Below are positions 5,858 to 6,898 of a stretch of 6,898 bases of DNA, piece after piece. The DNA comes from Planctomycetota bacterium (GTDB lineage: Bacteria > Planctomycetota > Planctomycetia > Pirellulales > Pirellulaceae): contig JAEZAS010000312.1 in the NCBI GenBank assembly GCA_023430365.1, positions 1 to 6,898 of the forward strand, written 5' to 3'. Numbering within the stretch: the first letter of the stretch is position 1; the number at the start of each line of letters is the position of its first letter. The translations under genes were made by a program, and so were the position numbers. Under the pieces are notes generated by a model that worked only from the letters and a program-made list of their open reading frames with translations, made no database searches and was not told where the DNA came from.

Positions 5858-5867
5858 GATTTTATCC

Positions 5868-5891
5868 GGTCAGGCTGGAAGCCTGACCTAC
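5868..5891 (-). repeat. GTAG-headed perfect palindrome overlapping the yidD stop codon
   Basis: On the minus strand GTAG is followed by GTCAGGC, loop TTCCA and GCCTGAC, a perfect 7-bp stem. The TAG of the head is the stop codon of yidD. A second copy with the same orientation and a near-identical sequence lies at 6826-6848. A GTAG head before a hairpin is the known signature of REP elements recognised by RAYT transposases. Confidence 0.75.
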
Positions 5892-6124
5892 GGGGGATCG
5901 TAGCCGCCGCGGCAGAATGGATTACAGCGGACGATGCGCCAAGCCCCAAGCAGCGCCCCGCGGACTGCGCCGTACTTCCGCACCGCCAGGATAAAGTACT
6001 GGCTGCACGACGGCTCAAAGCGACAATTCTTGCCCAGCATGGGGCTGAGCAGAATCTGATAGAGGCGGACCATGGCGATCATCGCCTCGCCGGGCAAACG
6101 AATGAGCCAGCGGAGCGCGTTCAT
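5888..6124 (-). CDS. yidD: Membrane protein insertion efficiency factor YidD
   Basis: YidD is a small membrane-associated protein that improves YidC-dependent insertion of inner-membrane proteins. The 78-residue product is of normal length and matches the family closely: LYQILLSPMLGKNCRFEPSC (21-40), SQYFILAVRKYGAVRG (41-56) and RCNPFCRGGYDPP at the end, with Cys34, Cys40, Cys67 and Cys71. The N-terminal part is an amphipathic helix (LRWLIRLPGEAMIAMVRLYQ). Its ATG overlaps the rnpA stop in an ATGA arrangement, so translation is probably coupled to rnpA. The stop codon lies inside a palindromic repeat, directly after GGYDPP, the point where the conserved family sequence normally ends. yidC, the usual downstream neighbour, is not here. 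Confidence 0.97.
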   Translation of the reverse strand: MNALRWLIRLPGEAMIAMVRLYQILLSPMLGKNCRFEPSCSQYFILAVRKYGAVRGALLGAWRIVRCNPFCRGGYDPP

Positions 6125-6498
6125 GGCCGTGCCCCGCGGCGGACCTTGCGCAGGATTCGCTGCGCGAGCGCCGGCAGCGAACGAGCGATTGCATGAAAGT
6201 CGGGCTCCGCTCCTTTCTGCGGTCGAACGACGAGGTCGAGCCCCGGCGGCAATTGCGTCTTGGAGAGGCGAAATGCTTCCCGGATCAATCGCTTCCAGCG
6301 ATTACGCACGACCGCTTTGCCGACCTTCCGGGAGACGCTCAAACCCAATCGCGGATGCGCAAGGTCGCTCGGGCAACCATTGACGATCAACACATCGTCG
6401 GCAGCGAACAGGCGAGCCTTATAGACCCGATCGAACTCCGCCTGCTTTCGCAGCCGCAGTTCTTTCGGGAAGCGGTTGTCGGTGGTCACGGGGGGCAT
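6121..6498 (-). CDS. rnpA: Ribonuclease P protein component
   Basis: RnpA is the protein cofactor of RNase P, which with the catalytic RNA removes 5' leaders from pre-tRNAs. The 125-residue product has the family layout: FPKELRLRKQAEFDRVYK near the N-terminus (10-27), RLGLSVSRKVGKAVVRNRWK (50-69) with the RNR motif at 65-67, then RLIREAFR. DLVVRPQKGAE follows at 88-98. The basic C-terminal tail (LRKVRRGARP) is common. The ATG at 6496-6498 has no Shine-Dalgarno but lies 12 nt after the stop of the upstream membrane-protein gene, which suggests coupling. The next gene, yidD, overlaps by 4 nt. rpmH, normally immediately upstream of rnpA, is absent from this position. Confidence 0.97.
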   Translation of the reverse strand: MPPVTTDNRFPKELRLRKQAEFDRVYKARLFAADDVLIVNGCPSDLAHPRLGLSVSRKVGKAVVRNRWKRLIREAFRLSKTQLPPGLDLVVRPQKGAEPDFHAIARSLPALAQRILRKVRRGARP

Positions 6499-6510
6499 GA
6501 AGCGATGGGT

Positions 6511-6810
6511 TTAGTCGGGCGGCGGCTGGGTGAGCGAGGGTCCACGCGGTTCATCGTCTGGAGACCGCCGCACCCATTCGTCGGTTCGGACACCTCCGCT
6601 GGGTCCGCTTGGTCTGCCGCCCATGTAGCGCCGCGTGTAGCGAGCTCCCATCCATACGAGCACTACCAGTCCGAAGCCAAGGATAATGAGCGAGGCCAGG
6701 GCGGCCAGCACCTTGGCGCGGGTCGGGCCGTCGAGTTTGTCGATTCCCGCTTTGGCCGGATCGGCTGCGAGCAGCAGCGGGTAGGCCCAGGCACACATTA
6801 GATCGCGCAT
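6511..6810 (-). CDS. Small single-pass membrane protein of unknown function, first gene of an apparent rnpA-yidD operon
   Basis: I do not recognise a named family. The 99-residue product has a short hydrophobic N-terminus (MCAWAYPLLLAA, 5-16) that could be a weak signal or a reentrant segment. A soluble DPAKAGIDKLDGPTRAK stretch follows, then one clear membrane helix at about 34-56 (VLAALASLIILGFGLVVLVW). After it come a positive ARYTRRYM flank, which predicts a cytoplasmic C-terminus, and a Gly/Pro-rich charged tail ending QPPPD. The start at 6808-6810 has only a weak GAG upstream. An alternative ATG four codons later is no better supported. The stop is 12 nt before rnpA, so it occupies the place usually held by rpmH. 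A role in membrane protein biogenesis would fit the neighbours but is only a guess. The gene itself looks real, because its membrane profile is coherent and its spacing is operon-like. Confidence 0.75.
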   Translation of the reverse strand: MRDLMCAWAYPLLLAADPAKAGIDKLDGPTRAKVLAALASLIILGFGLVVLVWMGARYTRRYMGGRPSGPSGGVRTDEWVRRSPDDEPRGPSLTQPPPD

Positions 6811-6825
6811 GCTCGTTTTCTCGCA

Positions 6826-6848
6826 GGCAGGCTGGAGGTCTGCCCTAC
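6826..6848 (-). repeat. GTAG-headed palindrome, second copy of the yidD-end repeat
   Basis: On the minus strand GTAG is followed by GGCAGAC, loop CTCCA and GCCTGCC. Six of seven stem positions pair. It has the same orientation as the copy at 5868-5891, shares most bases with it, and both are preceded by CC. The first stem pair differs between copies as T-A versus G-C, keeping the pairing. It lies just upstream of the small membrane-protein gene. Confidence 0.7.
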
Positions 6849-6850
6849 GG

Positions 6851-6898
6851 TTAGAACTTCAGATCTTCGCGGAGCGATTGCGACCATTGGCTGTCGAG
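6851..6898 (-). CDS. Possible C-terminal end of an unidentified gene (runs off the right edge)
   Basis: The minus strand holds an open frame of 15 codons ending in TAA at 6851-6853, reading LDSQWSQSLREDLKF. The helical, charged ending and its position 2 nt before a repeat of a type that elsewhere abuts a stop codon suggest a real gene end. The stretch is too short for identification, and another frame is also open here. Confidence 0.4.
   Translation of the reverse strand, partial: LDSQWSQSLREDLKF

Noticed and set aside
5567..6196. A 209-codon plus-strand open frame across the ykgJ-yidD region.
   Set aside because: It runs antisense to ykgJ and yidD and through the repeat cluster. Its SLAFGHWDF-like segment comes from the GGTCATTGG repeat, a common source of spurious predicted proteins.
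6499..6898. rpmH upstream of rnpA.
   Set aside because: I looked for the short Arg/Lys-rich L34 sequence (KRTYQPS-like) in the minus-strand frames and found none; the space is taken by the membrane-protein gene.

Overview
This window looks like a high-GC bacterial chromosome segment made mostly of housekeeping genes on the minus strand, broken up by short palindromic repeats. A planctomycete, probably of the Pirellulales type, is the most likely source. That rests on the GatC-GatA-GatB set, a bL28 with an Ala/Lys-rich tail, rnpA-yidD without an adjacent rpmH, a Uma2-family protein, and dispersed GTTCCCACG-type palindromes. This placement is inference from general familiarity, not from a database search.

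Layout from left to right. At 1-110 is the N-terminal piece of aspartate-semialdehyde dehydrogenase (asd, minus). At 191-823 is a Uma2-family (DUF820) PD-(D/E)xK-like protein with its own near-perfect -10 box. From 918 to 4381 is a gatC-gatA-gatB operon (minus, transcribed right to left) encoding the three subunits of the Asp/Glu-tRNA amidotransferase. The gatA-gatB gap carries a 119-bp inverted-dimer repeat that abuts the gatB ribosome binding site. At 4556-4876 is rpmB (bL28), with a probable promoter and a possible terminator. A small plus-strand gene of unknown function lies at 5136-5366, preceded by a structured leader. A YkgJ-type cysteine cluster protein follows (5386-5748, minus), then a 133-bp cluster of palindromes (5759-5891). 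Next comes an apparent minus-strand operon: unknown single-pass membrane protein (6511-6810), rnpA (6121-6498) and yidD (5888-6124). The last 48 bases hold what may be the C-terminal end of another minus-strand gene.

Functionally, the genes centre on translation and its supply: amidotransferase-made Asn-/Gln-tRNA, ribosomal protein L28, the protein part of RNase P for tRNA maturation, and YidD, which assists membrane-protein insertion. The YkgJ-type protein, the Uma2 protein and the two small unknowns have no evident link to these pathways.

I found no CRISPR array, tRNA, rRNA, transposase or defence island, and no new multi-gene system. The most interesting content is between the genes. There is a REPIN-like inverted dimer inside the gat operon. 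There is also a set of GTAG-headed palindromes at gene boundaries, one of which supplies the stop codon of yidD. Copies differ by base changes that keep the stems paired.
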